From NCBI RefSeq assembly GCF_030929505.1, contig NZ_JAVFVV010000006.1, positions 1 through 64,000 on the forward strand: a DNA stretch of 64,000 nt. The letters are read 5' to 3'. Source of the stretch: Mesorhizobium sp. LHD-90. GTDB taxonomy: Bacteria; Pseudomonadota; Alphaproteobacteria; Rhizobiales; Rhizobiaceae. Within the stretch, counting starts at the first letter, position 1, and each line of letters starts with the position of its first letter. Position numbers and translations under genes: made by a program. Below are positions 9,187 to 17,760 of this stretch, in pieces. The notes below the pieces were generated by a model. That model saw nothing but the letters and a program-made list of their open reading frames with translations. It did not search any database and was not told the DNA's origin.

Positions 9187-9318
9187 TTCCTTCTCCCCGC
9201 TTGCGGGGAGAAGGTGGCCCGAAGGGCCGGATGAGGGGCAGCACAAACGTTTGAATGATCGCGCCGCCCCTCATCTGCCTGCCGGCATCTTCTCCCCGTA
9301 GAACGGGGAGAAGAAAGA
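9187..9318. repeat. RIME-like intergenic element
   Basis: Two palindromic halves form this element. The first is CTTCTCCCCGCTTGCGGGGAG followed by AAGGTGGCCCGAAGGGCCGG. The second, with GCCGCCCCTCATCTGCCTGC and TTCTCCCCGTAGAACGGGGAG, is roughly its inverted mate. This matches the Rhizobium-type intergenic mosaic elements common in rhizobial genomes (from memory). It lies between the binding protein and the first permease gene, so its hairpins could lower downstream expression or stabilise the upstream message. A half-copy is near 58.2 kb. Confidence 0.8.
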
Positions 9319-9355
9319 CTGCCGCACTGAACGCAATGCACAACCGGGTTCTGGA

Positions 9356-10234
9356 ATGACGCCTACGCCATCCACCAGCAAAGCATCGCTCACGACCTAT
9401 CTGCAGGTCGCGCCGCTGACGCTGGTCCTCATCCTGTTTTTCGCGATTCCCGTCGCGCTGGTCGTGGTGGTCAGCTTCTTCCGCTACCAGATGCTGGTCG
9501 GCATCGTTCCCGACTTCACACTCAAGAACTACATCGACCTGTTCTCCAACCCGACCACCTGGACGCTTTATCTCTCGACGCTGAAATTCACGCTGATCGT
9601 GCTGGTCATCACCTTCGTGCTCGGCTTCTGGATCGCCTATTTCCTCGTTTTCCACGTCCGCAACCTGATCACCGCCATCGGCCTGTTCCTGGTCTGCACG
9701 GTGCCGTTCTGGACCTCCAACATCATCCGCATGATCTCGTGGCGCCCGGTGCTCGGCACGGAGGGTTTGATCAACAGCGCCCTTCTCAAGCTGGGCGTCA
9801 TCGACCAGCCGCTGCAATGGCTGCTCTATTCCGATTTCTCGGTGGTGGTGGCCTATGTCCACCTGTTCACGCTGTTCATGATCGTGCCGATCTTCAATTC
9901 GATGGCACGTATCGACAAGTCGCTGCTGGAGGCGGCCGTCGACGCAGGCGCCACCCGCTGGGGCGTTGTCTGGAACGTCGTGCTGCCGCTCTGCAAGACC
10001 GGCATCGCGCTTGGCGCGCTGTTCGTCGTCACGCTGGTGATGGGCGATTTCTTCGTGGTCACCGTGATGAGCGGCGGCCTGTCGGGCTCGGCCACCTCCG
10101 GCATCTTCAACGATCTGCAGTTCCTCAACTATCCGCGCGCGGCTGCCAACGCCGTCATCCTGCTGATCGTGGTGCTGCTGATCGCGTCAGCCATCTTCAG
10201 ATTGGTCGACGTGCGCAAGGAACTGGTGAGGTAG
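9356..10234 (+). CDS. ABC transporter permease, PotB-like
   Basis: A protein of 292 residues with about six transmembrane helices. The first spans about residues 20-42. The EAA loop that contacts the ATPase is near 192-212 (EAAVDAGATRWG). It belongs to the binding-protein-dependent permease family of polyamine and iron-type importers. The ribosome site is weak. It is followed four bases later by the second permease gene, so the two are translated together and should form the heterodimeric channel for the binding protein encoded at 7874-9172. Confidence 0.88.
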   Translation: MTPTPSTSKASLTTYLQVAPLTLVLILFFAIPVALVVVVSFFRYQMLVGIVPDFTLKNYIDLFSNPTTWTLYLSTLKFTLIVLVITFVLGFWIAYFLVFHVRNLITAIGLFLVCTVPFWTSNIIRMISWRPVLGTEGLINSALLKLGVIDQPLQWLLYSDFSVVVAYVHLFTLFMIVPIFNSMARIDKSLLEAAVDAGATRWGVVWNVVLPLCKTGIALGALFVVTLVMGDFFVVTVMSGGLSGSATSGIFNDLQFLNYPRAAANAVILLIVVLLIASAIFRLVDVRKELVR

Positions 10235-10238
10235 TCCG

Positions 10239-11072
10239 ATGTCCGCTTCACCATCCTACGGCTCGCGCCCCTGGACGTTCTACGCCCTGGCATTGCTGTT
10301 CACGCTGTTCGTCATCTTCCTCTACGGGCCGATGATCGCGGTTCTGGTGCTGTCCTTCCAGGGACCATCGGCGTCGCTGGTCTTCCCGCTGCGCGATCCC
10401 GGCTTCATGTGGTTCGACGAACTGTTCAGCCCGCGCCGCACCGGCGACGTGGCTGGCGCCTTCAACCGCTCGCTGCCGCTGGCGATCCTCGTCATGTTGC
10501 TGACGGTGCTGATCTCGGTCACCGCCGGCTTCGCCTTCCGCCGGCGCTTCCGCGGCTCGACGGCGATCTTCTACATGGCGATCGCCAGCCTGATCGTGCC
10601 CGGCCTGGTTCTTTCGATCGGCATCCTCGTCACCTTCCGTTATCTCGGCCTGTCGGCGACCTGGTACGGCTCGGCGCTCGGCGCGCATCTCTCCTGGGCG
10701 CTGCCCTTCGGCCTGTTGATCATGTTCGCGGTGCTCGGGCGCCTCAACCCCTCCTACGAGGAAGCGGCGCACGATCTCGGCGCCTCGCGCTGGCAGACGG
10801 TGAAGGACGTCGTCGTACCGATCGTCTTCCCTGGCATGATCGCGGTGGCTTTGTTCGGCTTCACGCTGTCCTACGACGAGTTCCCGAGAAGCTGGCTCAC
10901 CGTCGGTACCAAGAACACGCTGCCGCTCGAAATCTGGACGATGACCACGAACGTCACGTCGCCCGCGCTCTATGCGCTGGGCACGGTGACCACGGTCGTC
11001 TCCTTCGCCGTGATCGCGCTCGCGCTGTCGTCGATCATCATCATCCAACGCAGACGTTCCCGCGGAAGATAG
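10239..11072 (+). CDS. ABC transporter permease, PotC-like
   Basis: A protein of 277 residues with six predicted helices and an EAA loop near residues 173-193 (EEAAHDLGASRWQTV). It is the second half of the permease pair of this polyamine-type importer. Spacing is tight on both sides: four bases after the first permease and six bases before the ATPase gene. The substrate cannot be told from the sequence; the surrounding hydantoin and amide genes suggest a nitrogenous compound. Confidence 0.88.
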   Translation: MSASPSYGSRPWTFYALALLFTLFVIFLYGPMIAVLVLSFQGPSASLVFPLRDPGFMWFDELFSPRRTGDVAGAFNRSLPLAILVMLLTVLISVTAGFAFRRRFRGSTAIFYMAIASLIVPGLVLSIGILVTFRYLGLSATWYGSALGAHLSWALPFGLLIMFAVLGRLNPSYEEAAHDLGASRWQTVKDVVVPIVFPGMIAVALFGFTLSYDEFPRSWLTVGTKNTLPLEIWTMTTNVTSPALYALGTVTTVVSFAVIALALSSIIIIQRRRSRGR

Positions 11073-11078
11073 GAAAGC

Positions 11079-12248
11079 ATGGCAAATTCACCACCCAAGA
11101 GCGGCGCGGCGCAGGGATCAGGCGAGATCCGCCTGGTCAACGTGACCAAGCAGTTCGGCAATTCCTACGCGGTCAAGGACATCAACTTGACCATCCCGCA
11201 CGGGTCCTATTGTTGCCTGCTCGGTCCGTCCGGCTGCGGCAAGACGACGATCCTGCGCATGATCGCCGGGCACGAGACGCCGACATCGGGCGAAATCTAC
11301 ATCGGCAACGACATGGTGGTGGGAAAACCGCCGGTCGAGCGCGGAACGGCGATGATGTTCCAGAGCTACGCGCTGTTCCCGCACCTCACCATCCAGGACA
11401 ATGTCGCCTTCTATCTGAAGATGCGCGGCGTCGGTAAGGAGGAGCGGCGGCGACGCGCGCTGGAGATGCTGCAGCGGGTGCAACTCGACCATCTCAAGGA
11501 CCGCATGCCGGCGCAGCTTTCCGGCGGCCAGCAGCAGCGCGTGGCGCTGGCCCGCTCGCTGATCACCAACCCGAAGGTGCTGCTGCTCGACGAGCCGCTG
11601 TCGGCGCTGGACGAATTCCTGCGCCTTCGCATGAGGGGCGAGTTGAAGAGCCTGCAAAACGAACTCGGCATCACCTTCGTGCACGTCACCCACACCCAGC
11701 CGGAAGCGATCGCGCTGGCCGACATGGTGGTGGTGATGGACACCGGCCGCATCGATCAGGCTGATACGGCGAATGTCATCTTCGACCGGCCGGCGACGCC
11801 CTATGTGGCGCGCTTCATGGGCGGGCAGAACGTGCTGACCGGCACCGTCACCGGCGGTGGTGGGCCCGGAACGATCCGCCTGAAGGCGGCGGACGGCTCG
11901 CATTTCGAGACCATGGCCAATGGCGAGAAGCCGAAATCCGAACTGTCGGTGGCGGTGCGGCGCGATCGTATCGCCTTACGCCGGCGCAACGGTGACATAG
12001 CGTCCAACGCCGTCAATGCGCTGTGGGGCGTGGTTTCGGCCACCGAATACCAGGGCAGTTACGTCAAGGTTACGCTCGACGTTGGCGGGCAGGTGTTCGT
12101 CGCCAATGTGTCGGACCGTGACTATTTCGCCGAGCCGGTGGAGCGCGGCGATCCGGTGGTGGCGAGCTGGAAGACGGAGGACGTGCACATACTTGGCAAG
12201 GTCGATACCGGCGCCGCCGGCGATCCCTACCTGGATGCCGGGCACTAG
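11079..12248 (+). CDS. ABC transporter ATPase, PotA-like
   Basis: A protein of 389 residues, normal for a PotA/UgpC-type subunit. Walker A GPSGCGKTT is near residue 50, the Q-loop follows FQSYALFPHLT, the signature is LSGGQQQRVALARSL, Walker B is LLLDEPLSALD, and the switch histidine is in HVTHTQPEA. A C-terminal TOBE-like domain covers roughly 290-375. AGGAAAG precedes the start. It powers the importer formed by the preceding three genes. The next gene starts only after 305 bases, so the transporter operon may end here. Confidence 0.9.
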   Translation: MANSPPKSGAAQGSGEIRLVNVTKQFGNSYAVKDINLTIPHGSYCCLLGPSGCGKTTILRMIAGHETPTSGEIYIGNDMVVGKPPVERGTAMMFQSYALFPHLTIQDNVAFYLKMRGVGKEERRRRALEMLQRVQLDHLKDRMPAQLSGGQQQRVALARSLITNPKVLLLDEPLSALDEFLRLRMRGELKSLQNELGITFVHVTHTQPEAIALADMVVVMDTGRIDQADTANVIFDRPATPYVARFMGGQNVLTGTVTGGGGPGTIRLKAADGSHFETMANGEKPKSELSVAVRRDRIALRRRNGDIASNAVNALWGVVSATEYQGSYVKVTLDVGGQVFVANVSDRDYFAEPVERGDPVVASWKTEDVHILGKVDTGAAGDPYLDAGH

Positions 12249-12553
12249 CGAGCGCATGCGGCGGCGCGCCGCCGCGGCCTAACGGAAGACCGGTCCGGAT
12301 CGCGGCAGCGATTTAACCGGCTCCCGACAAGAGATCACGGCCGCCCTCGTGCGGGCGGCAGGCATGCGGGCGTTTTGCTCGCGTGGAGGAGATGTGTTGG
12401 GCGGTCGGCGTCATGAACGGCGTTCGCACCGCGCGGAGATGCAAACGAAGACCGGTCCGCCGCGTTGCGGCGGACTAGACGTTGCGTGCATGCCGCGCGC
12501 GACGCGGACCAGGCATTGCCGGCGATCGTGTCGCCGCAGACAGGGAGCAGGAC
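12249..12553. other. Intergenic stretch with two GC-rich hairpins
   Basis: This stretch has no supported gene. Two simple hairpins are visible: GCCGCCC/GGGCGGC at 12340-12359 and GTCCGCCGC/GCGGCGGAC with a three-base loop at 12455-12475. Neither has a T tail. The sequence GAAGACCGGTCCG occurs twice, near 12285 and near 12447. It could hold an attenuator or weak promoter for the amidase gene. Confidence 0.45.
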
Positions 12554-13933
12554 GTGTCCGATATCGAAAGCATAGCCAGCCGCACGGCCGCAGGCATAGC
12601 GCTCGCCTACAGGAGCGGCGAGGCCGGGCCGGTGGCGGTCACCGAATGCCTGCTCGACCGGATCCGCAAGGCGAAGGCCGACAATATCTTCATTGCTGTC
12701 ACAGTCGACAGGGCGCTGGACGAGGCGCGCAGGGCCGAAGTCCGCTACAAAAGCGGCAATCCGCTGTCGGCGCTCGACGGCGTGCCGATCGCTTGGAAGG
12801 ACATTTTTGACGTGGCCGGCACGCCGACCACGGCGGGCTCGATCCTGTTTCGCGATACACCGGCGAAGACTGCGGACATGCCCTGTGTGGCGAATGTCGC
12901 GGCGGCGGGCATGGTTTCGGTCGGAAAACTAAACATGACCGAGTTCGCCTATTCGGGCCTCGGCCTCAATCCGCATTTCGGCACTGCACTCAACCCGAAC
13001 GACCGCGCCACGCCGCGCTCGCCGGGCGGCTCCTCCTCGGGTTCGGGCGCTGCCGTCGCCGCCCGGCTCGTGCCCTGCGCCATCGGCTCCGACACAGGCG
13101 GCTCGGTGCGAGTACCGGCCGCCTTCAACGGCACCGTCGGCTACAAGACCAGCACCGGCCGCATCGACAAGACCGGCCTCGTGCCGCTCGCCACGACCTA
13201 TGATACGATCGGCCCGCTGGCGCGCTCGGTCGAGGACTGCGTTCTGGTCGACATGTTGCTGCGTGGTGAGGCCGTCTCGCCGGTGAGACGCGCCGATCTG
13301 CGCTCGCTGACGCTGGTCGCGCCCACCAATGTGGTCACGGACGACATCCAGCCTGCCGTGCTGGAAAATTTCGAGCGCTCGCTCGAGGCGCTGGCGAAGG
13401 CCGGCGTCACCATCCGCCGTCAGCGGGTCGAGGCACTCGACCGCGTGGTCGAGATGACCGCGCAATTCGGTACGCTGATCGCCGCGGAAGCCTACACCGA
13501 ATACCAGGAAATCGCCGATGGCGAGCAGGGGCAGCGCATCGACCGTCGTGTGCTGTTCCGCATGCTCGGCGGCAAGAAAATGTCGGCGCGCGACGTGCTG
13601 TCGATCCAGCGCGGCCGGCAGCGGTTCATTCCAATGGTCGAGGCGGTACTCGCGGGTGCGCTGCTCGCCATGCCGACCACTGTCATCACTGCGCCGGAGG
13701 TTGCGCCGCTGGAGGCGGACGACGACCTCTTCCACAAGGTCAATCTGAGGACGCTGCGCAACACGGCGGTCACCAACGTGCTCGACCTTTGCGGTGTGGC
13801 GTTACCCAACGGCCACGACGGCGGCCGTCTGCCGACCAGTTTCCTGGTTTCGGCGCCGCATGGCGACGACACGCGCCTTCTCGGCTACGCATTGGAGATC
13901 GAACGCGTGGTGCGCGAGGCAGGCGCGATATGA
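12554..13933 (+). CDS. Amidase signature family hydrolase
   Basis: A protein of 459 residues starting at a GTG (12554), preceded by GGGAGCAGG. The Ser-cisSer-Lys triad is complete: Lys82 in AWKDIFDV, Ser160 in PGGSSSGSG and Ser184 in GSDTGGSVRVPA. Spacings of 78 and 24 residues fit the family. These cytoplasmic enzymes hydrolyse amides to acid and ammonia; the family also contains GatA, but no gatB or gatC neighbours exist, so a catabolic amidase is likely. In this island it could cleave a half-amide made by imide opening, or another amide intermediate (inference). A small CMD-fold gene follows 22 bases downstream. Confidence 0.88.
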   Translation: MSDIESIASRTAAGIALAYRSGEAGPVAVTECLLDRIRKAKADNIFIAVTVDRALDEARRAEVRYKSGNPLSALDGVPIAWKDIFDVAGTPTTAGSILFRDTPAKTADMPCVANVAAAGMVSVGKLNMTEFAYSGLGLNPHFGTALNPNDRATPRSPGGSSSGSGAAVAARLVPCAIGSDTGGSVRVPAAFNGTVGYKTSTGRIDKTGLVPLATTYDTIGPLARSVEDCVLVDMLLRGEAVSPVRRADLRSLTLVAPTNVVTDDIQPAVLENFERSLEALAKAGVTIRRQRVEALDRVVEMTAQFGTLIAAEAYTEYQEIADGEQGQRIDRRVLFRMLGGKKMSARDVLSIQRGRQRFIPMVEAVLAGALLAMPTTVITAPEVAPLEADDDLFHKVNLRTLRNTAVTNVLDLCGVALPNGHDGGRLPTSFLVSAPHGDDTRLLGYALEIERVVREAGAI

Positions 13934-13955
13934 TGCAAGATCGGGAGTTTTGACC

Positions 13956-14351
13956 ATGACGACCAGCAAACCCAGATCGGAAAAATTCGAGCGCGGACTG
14001 AAGACGCGTCGTGCCGTGCTTGGCTCGGAGTATGTCGACCGCTCGCTCGAACAGGCCGACGATTTCAACTGGGCGATGCAGCAGCTCACCACCGAATGGT
14101 GCTGGGACGAGATCTGGAACCGGCCCGGCATCGACCGGCGCATGCGCTCCGTGCTCAATCTCGGCATGATCGCCGCGCTCAACCGGCCGCACGAGCTCAA
14201 GCTGCATGTTCGCGGCGCGATCAACAACGGGCTGAGCAAGGACGAGCTGAAGGAAATTTTCCTGCAGGTCGGCGTCTATTGCGGCGTGCCGGCCGCGCTC
14301 GACAGTTTTCGCATCGCCAAGGAGGTGTTCAAGGAGATGGGAATTGACTGA
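13956..14351 (+). CDS. Carboxymuconolactone decarboxylase-family protein
   Basis: A protein of 131 residues with ATG at 13956 and GGGAG upstream. It shows the CMD fold pattern: RSVLNLGMIAALNR, then LHVRGAINNGLSKDELKEI and VYCGVPAALDSF near the end. It resembles PcaC-type proteins rather than AhpD, since no CxxC peroxidase pair is present. True 4-carboxymuconolactone decarboxylase activity is unlikely because no protocatechuate genes are nearby. CMD-like proteins often accompany catabolic operons with unclear roles. The 3' end overlaps the next gene by eight bases, indicating translational coupling. Confidence 0.85.
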   Translation: MTTSKPRSEKFERGLKTRRAVLGSEYVDRSLEQADDFNWAMQQLTTEWCWDEIWNRPGIDRRMRSVLNLGMIAALNRPHELKLHVRGAINNGLSKDELKEIFLQVGVYCGVPAALDSFRIAKEVFKEMGID

Positions 14352-15255
14352 CGCCGCCGACCCGGGACCGGTCGCTTTCGTCGGGCTCGGCATGATGGGC
14401 CTGCCGATGGCCTCGCGGCTCGCCGCCGCCGGCTATTCCGTTCGCGGCAGCGACCTCTCGACAGACGCGCTTGCCGCTTTCGAAAGGGCGGGCGGCAAAC
14501 CCTGTGCCTCACCACAAGAGGCGGCCGAAGGCGTCTCGGTGCTGATCACCATGTTGCCGAACGGCGCCGCCGTGCGCGACGTGCTGCTGGGCGCCGGAGC
14601 GGCCGCCTCCGCGCTCCGGCCGGGAGCGCTGGTGATCGACATGAGTTCCTCGGCGCCGATGGAAACCCGCTGGCTGGCCGAGGATTTGTCGGCGATTGGA
14701 ATCTTCCTCGTCGACGCACCGGTGTCCGGCGGCGTCAAGCGCGCGGCGGCCGGCACGCTGGCGATCATGGCGGGCGGCGATCCGGTGCAGATCGAGCGGG
14801 CGCGGCCAATTCTTTCGGCTATGGGCAGCACGATCGTTCCGACGGGGGAGCCGGGCTCGGGACACGCCGTCAAGGCGCTCAACAACTATGTTTCGGCGGC
14901 CGGCCTCGTCGCCGCCTGCGAAGCCGTTTTGATCGCCGAGAAATTCGGCGTCGACCCCAACGTGCTGGTCGACGTGCTCAATGTTTCCACCGGCAAGAAC
15001 AATTCCACCGAGCTGAAGTTGAAGCCATTCATCCTGTCCGGCAGCTTTGCGTCCGGCTTTTCGATGGCCCTGATGGCCAAGGATCTGCGCACCGCAGCCG
15101 ACCTGTCGGAACAGCTTGGCGTCGACGCCGAGGGCGCGCGAGACGCGGCTGCGCTGTGGGCGGAAGCCTCGGCCGCGCTCGGAAGAGCTGCCGATCACAC
15201 CGAAATCCATCGCTTCGTCGCCGGGCGAAGCGGAAAGCCGGAAAAGGGAGGCTGA
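14344..15255 (+). CDS. 3-hydroxyisobutyrate dehydrogenase-family oxidoreductase
   Basis: A protein of 303 residues. It starts at a TTG (14344) inside the end of the preceding gene, with AGGAG upstream. The NAD(P) loop is VGLGMMGLPMASRL (residues 13-26), the substrate loop is DAPVSGGVKRA (124-134), and the catalytic lysine is Lys177 in GHAVKALNN. The family reduces or oxidises beta-hydroxy acids such as tartronate semialdehyde or 3-hydroxyisobutyrate. Beta-hydroxy acids or semialdehydes arise in pyrimidine catabolism, which fits the hydantoinase genes that follow (inference). The next gene begins three bases after its stop. Confidence 0.88.
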   Translation: MTDAADPGPVAFVGLGMMGLPMASRLAAAGYSVRGSDLSTDALAAFERAGGKPCASPQEAAEGVSVLITMLPNGAAVRDVLLGAGAAASALRPGALVIDMSSSAPMETRWLAEDLSAIGIFLVDAPVSGGVKRAAAGTLAIMAGGDPVQIERARPILSAMGSTIVPTGEPGSGHAVKALNNYVSAAGLVAACEAVLIAEKFGVDPNVLVDVLNVSTGKNNSTELKLKPFILSGSFASGFSMALMAKDLRTAADLSEQLGVDAEGARDAAALWAEASAALGRAADHTEIHRFVAGRSGKPEKGG

Positions 15256-15258
15256 GAA

Positions 15259-16197
15259 ATGGCACGCATCGTTCATGCGGCGGCGGCGCAGATGGGACCG
15301 ATCGCCAGATCGGAAACCCGCAAGGATACGGTCCGCCGCCTGGTCGCGCTGATGCGCGAGGCGAAGGGCAGGGGCGCCGAACTCGTTGTCTTCACCGAAC
15401 TCGCGCTCACCACCTTCTTCCCGCGCTGGCTGATCGAGGATGAAGCCGAGCTCGACAGTTTTTATGAAAAGGAGATGCCGGGGCCGGAAACCCAACCGCT
15501 GTTCGACGAGGCCAAAAAGCTCGGCGTCGGCTTTTATCTCGGCTATGCCGAGCTGGTGGTCGAAGACGGCCGCAAACGGCGGTTCAACACCTCGATCCTG
15601 GTCGACCGTTCTGGCGCTATCATCGGCAAATACCGGAAAGTGCATCTGCCGGGTTTCGCTGAGCCGCAGCCGCGCGACCACCAACATCTGGAGAAGCGTT
15701 ATTTCGAACCGGGCAATCTCGGTTTCCAGGTCTGGCGCGGTTTTGGCGGCGTCATGGGCATGTGCATCTGCAACGATCGGCGCTGGCCCGAAACCTATCG
15801 CGTCATGGGCCTTCAGCAGGTCGAGATGGTCATGCTTGGCTACAACACGCCGTACAATCACACCGGGCACCCCGACATCGACAGCCTGACGCAATTCCAC
15901 AACCATCTGTCGATGCAGGCCGGCGCCTACCAGAACGCCACCTGGGTGATCGGCACGGCAAAATGCGGAGTGGAGGAAGGATCGAACATGGTCGGCCAGA
16001 GCGCCATCATCGCGCCGTCGGGCGAGATCGTCGCTCAGGCGGTGTCGCTGGAGGACGAGATCATCACCGCGCGCTGCGACCTCGACCTCGGCAAGCGCTA
16101 TCGCGAGACCATCTTCAATTTTGCCAAGCATCGCGAGCCGGAAGCCTATAGGCTGATCGTCGAGCGCAAGGGGGCGGTGCCGCCGCCCGAGAAATAA
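15259..16197 (+). CDS. hyuC: N-carbamoyl-D-amino acid amidohydrolase
   Basis: A protein of 312 residues of the nitrilase superfamily. The catalytic triad is Glu47 (VFTELALTTFFPRW), Lys127 (KYRKVHLPG) and Cys171 (CICNDRRWPE), at almost the same positions as in Agrobacterium D-carbamoylase (Glu46/Lys126/Cys171, from memory). Long matches such as DEAELDSFYEKEMPGP and RRFNTSILVDRSG support this specific activity over general nitrilase or beta-ureidopropionase. It removes the carbamoyl group as CO2 and ammonia, leaving a D-amino acid. With the downstream hydantoinase it makes the standard two-step hydantoin pathway. Confidence 0.9.
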   Translation: MARIVHAAAAQMGPIARSETRKDTVRRLVALMREAKGRGAELVVFTELALTTFFPRWLIEDEAELDSFYEKEMPGPETQPLFDEAKKLGVGFYLGYAELVVEDGRKRRFNTSILVDRSGAIIGKYRKVHLPGFAEPQPRDHQHLEKRYFEPGNLGFQVWRGFGGVMGMCICNDRRWPETYRVMGLQQVEMVMLGYNTPYNHTGHPDIDSLTQFHNHLSMQAGAYQNATWVIGTAKCGVEEGSNMVGQSAIIAPSGEIVAQAVSLEDEIITARCDLDLGKRYRETIFNFAKHREPEAYRLIVERKGAVPPPEK

Positions 16198-16251
16198 GAC
16201 GCCGGGAACCATCGGGATCGGTCGGATGACCGCAGAAAAAGGAGAAGCTTG

Positions 16252-17709
16252 ATGTCGACAGTGATCAAGGGCGGGACGATCATCGCCGCCGACCGGACCT
16301 ATGAGGCGGATATCCTCATCCAGGGCGAGACGATCGCCGCGATCGGCGACAACCTGAAGGGCGACAAGGTCATCGACGCCGAGGGTGCCTACATCATGCC
16401 GGGCGGCATCGACCCGCACACCCATCTGGAAATGCCGTTCATGGGCACCACCGCCGCCGAGACCTGGGAAAGCGGCACTTTCGCCGCGCTTTCCGGCGGC
16501 ACCACGCTGGTCGTCGATTTCGTCATCCCCGGCGAGGCCGGGATGCTGGCTGCACTTGACGAATGGGAAGCCAGGGCGAAGCGCCAGGCTTCGTCCGACT
16601 ATTCGCTGCACATGTGCGTCAACGGCTGGTCGAAGAAACATTTCGACGAGATGCCGAAGGTGATCGAGCGCGGCATCAACACCTTCAAGCACTTCATGGC
16701 CTACAAGGGCGCGCTGATGGTGAACGATGACGAGATGTTCGCCTCGTTCCAGCGCTGCGCGGCGCTTGGCGCGCTGCCGCTGGTGCATGCCGAGAACGGC
16801 GACATCGTTGCCGCGCTCCAGCAGAAGTACATGAACGAGGGCAATACGGGGCCGGAGGCGCATGCCTATTCGCGTCCGCCGGAGGTCGAAGGCGAGGCGA
16901 CCAACCGCGCCATCATGATCGCCGACGCCGCCGGCGTGCCGGTCTATATCGTCCACACCTCTTCCGAGCAGGCGCATGAGGCGATCAGGCGTGCGCGGCA
17001 AAAGGGCATGCGTGTCTATGGCGAGCCGCTGATCCAGCATCTGACGCTCGACGAGACGGAGTATTTCAACAAGCAGTGGGACTATGCCGCGCAGCGCGTG
17101 ATGAGCCCGCCCTTCCGCGACAAGAGCCACCAGAATTCGTTGTGGGCCGGCCTTGCCGCCGGTTCGCTGCAGGTGGTCGCTACCGACCATTGCGCCTTCA
17201 CCACCGCGCAGAAACGCACCGGCCTCGGCAATTTCACGAAAATCCCGAACGGCACGGGCGGCCTCGAGGACCGGCTGTCGGTGCTGTGGACCAAGGGCGT
17301 CGAGACCGGCCGGCTGACGCAGAACGAGTTCGTGGCGGTAACCTCGACCAATATCGCCCGCATCCTCAACATCTACCCACAGAAGGGTGCGATCCTGCCC
17401 GGCTCCGATGCCGATCTGGTCGTCTGGGACCCGAAACTGTCGAAGACGATCTCGGCGGCCAACCAGAAGTCGATCATCGACTACAACGTGTTCGAGGGCG
17501 TCAAGGTGAACGGACAGGCTCGCTACACACTGTCGCGCGGCGATGTGGTGTGGTCTTACGGCCAGAACTCGCAGCCACAACCCGGTCGCGGCAAGCTGGT
17601 CAAGCGCCCGGCGTTCCCGGAGGTCAACCGCGCCCTGTCGACCTGGAAGGAACTTACCGCGCCGCGCGCCGTGACGCGCTCCGCCGAGCACATGCCGATC
17701 GGCGTGTAA
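16252..17709 (+). CDS. hydA: Dihydropyrimidinase / D-hydantoinase
   Basis: A protein of 485 residues with ATG at 16252 after AAAGGAG. All metal ligands are visible: His56 and His58 (DPHTHLEMPF), the carboxylated Lys152 (FMAYKGALM), His179 (LVHAENGD), His235 (YIVHTSSEQ) and Asp312 (ATDHCAF). It opens hydantoins or dihydropyrimidines to N-carbamoyl amino acids in the cytoplasm. The preceding gene hydrolyses those products, so the two form a complete module. The extended C-terminus (PRAVTRSAEHMPIGV) resembles other alphaproteobacterial members. A hairpin follows directly after the stop. Confidence 0.92.
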   Translation: MSTVIKGGTIIAADRTYEADILIQGETIAAIGDNLKGDKVIDAEGAYIMPGGIDPHTHLEMPFMGTTAAETWESGTFAALSGGTTLVVDFVIPGEAGMLAALDEWEARAKRQASSDYSLHMCVNGWSKKHFDEMPKVIERGINTFKHFMAYKGALMVNDDEMFASFQRCAALGALPLVHAENGDIVAALQQKYMNEGNTGPEAHAYSRPPEVEGEATNRAIMIADAAGVPVYIVHTSSEQAHEAIRRARQKGMRVYGEPLIQHLTLDETEYFNKQWDYAAQRVMSPPFRDKSHQNSLWAGLAAGSLQVVATDHCAFTTAQKRTGLGNFTKIPNGTGGLEDRLSVLWTKGVETGRLTQNEFVAVTSTNIARILNIYPQKGAILPGSDADLVVWDPKLSKTISAANQKSIIDYNVFEGVKVNGQARYTLSRGDVVWSYGQNSQPQPGRGKLVKRPAFPEVNRALSTWKELTAPRAVTRSAEHMPIGV

Positions 17710-17717
17710 CCTCTTCC

Positions 17718-17739
17718 GCGGGCGGCGACCGCCGCCCGC
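17718..17739 (+). terminator. Hairpin after hydantoinase gene
   Basis: The arms GCGGGCGGC and GCCGCCCGC form a perfect 9-base-pair stem with a four-base loop, eight bases after the hydantoinase stop. The tail (TTCCCT) is only weakly T-rich, so termination may be partial. Confidence 0.5.
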
Positions 17740-17760
17740 TTCCCTAACGCTGGAAAGTTC

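Noticed and set aside
12249-12553. Possible riboswitch or small RNA before the amidase gene
   Set aside because: Only simple GC-rich hairpins are visible; no known riboswitch core motif could be recognised.
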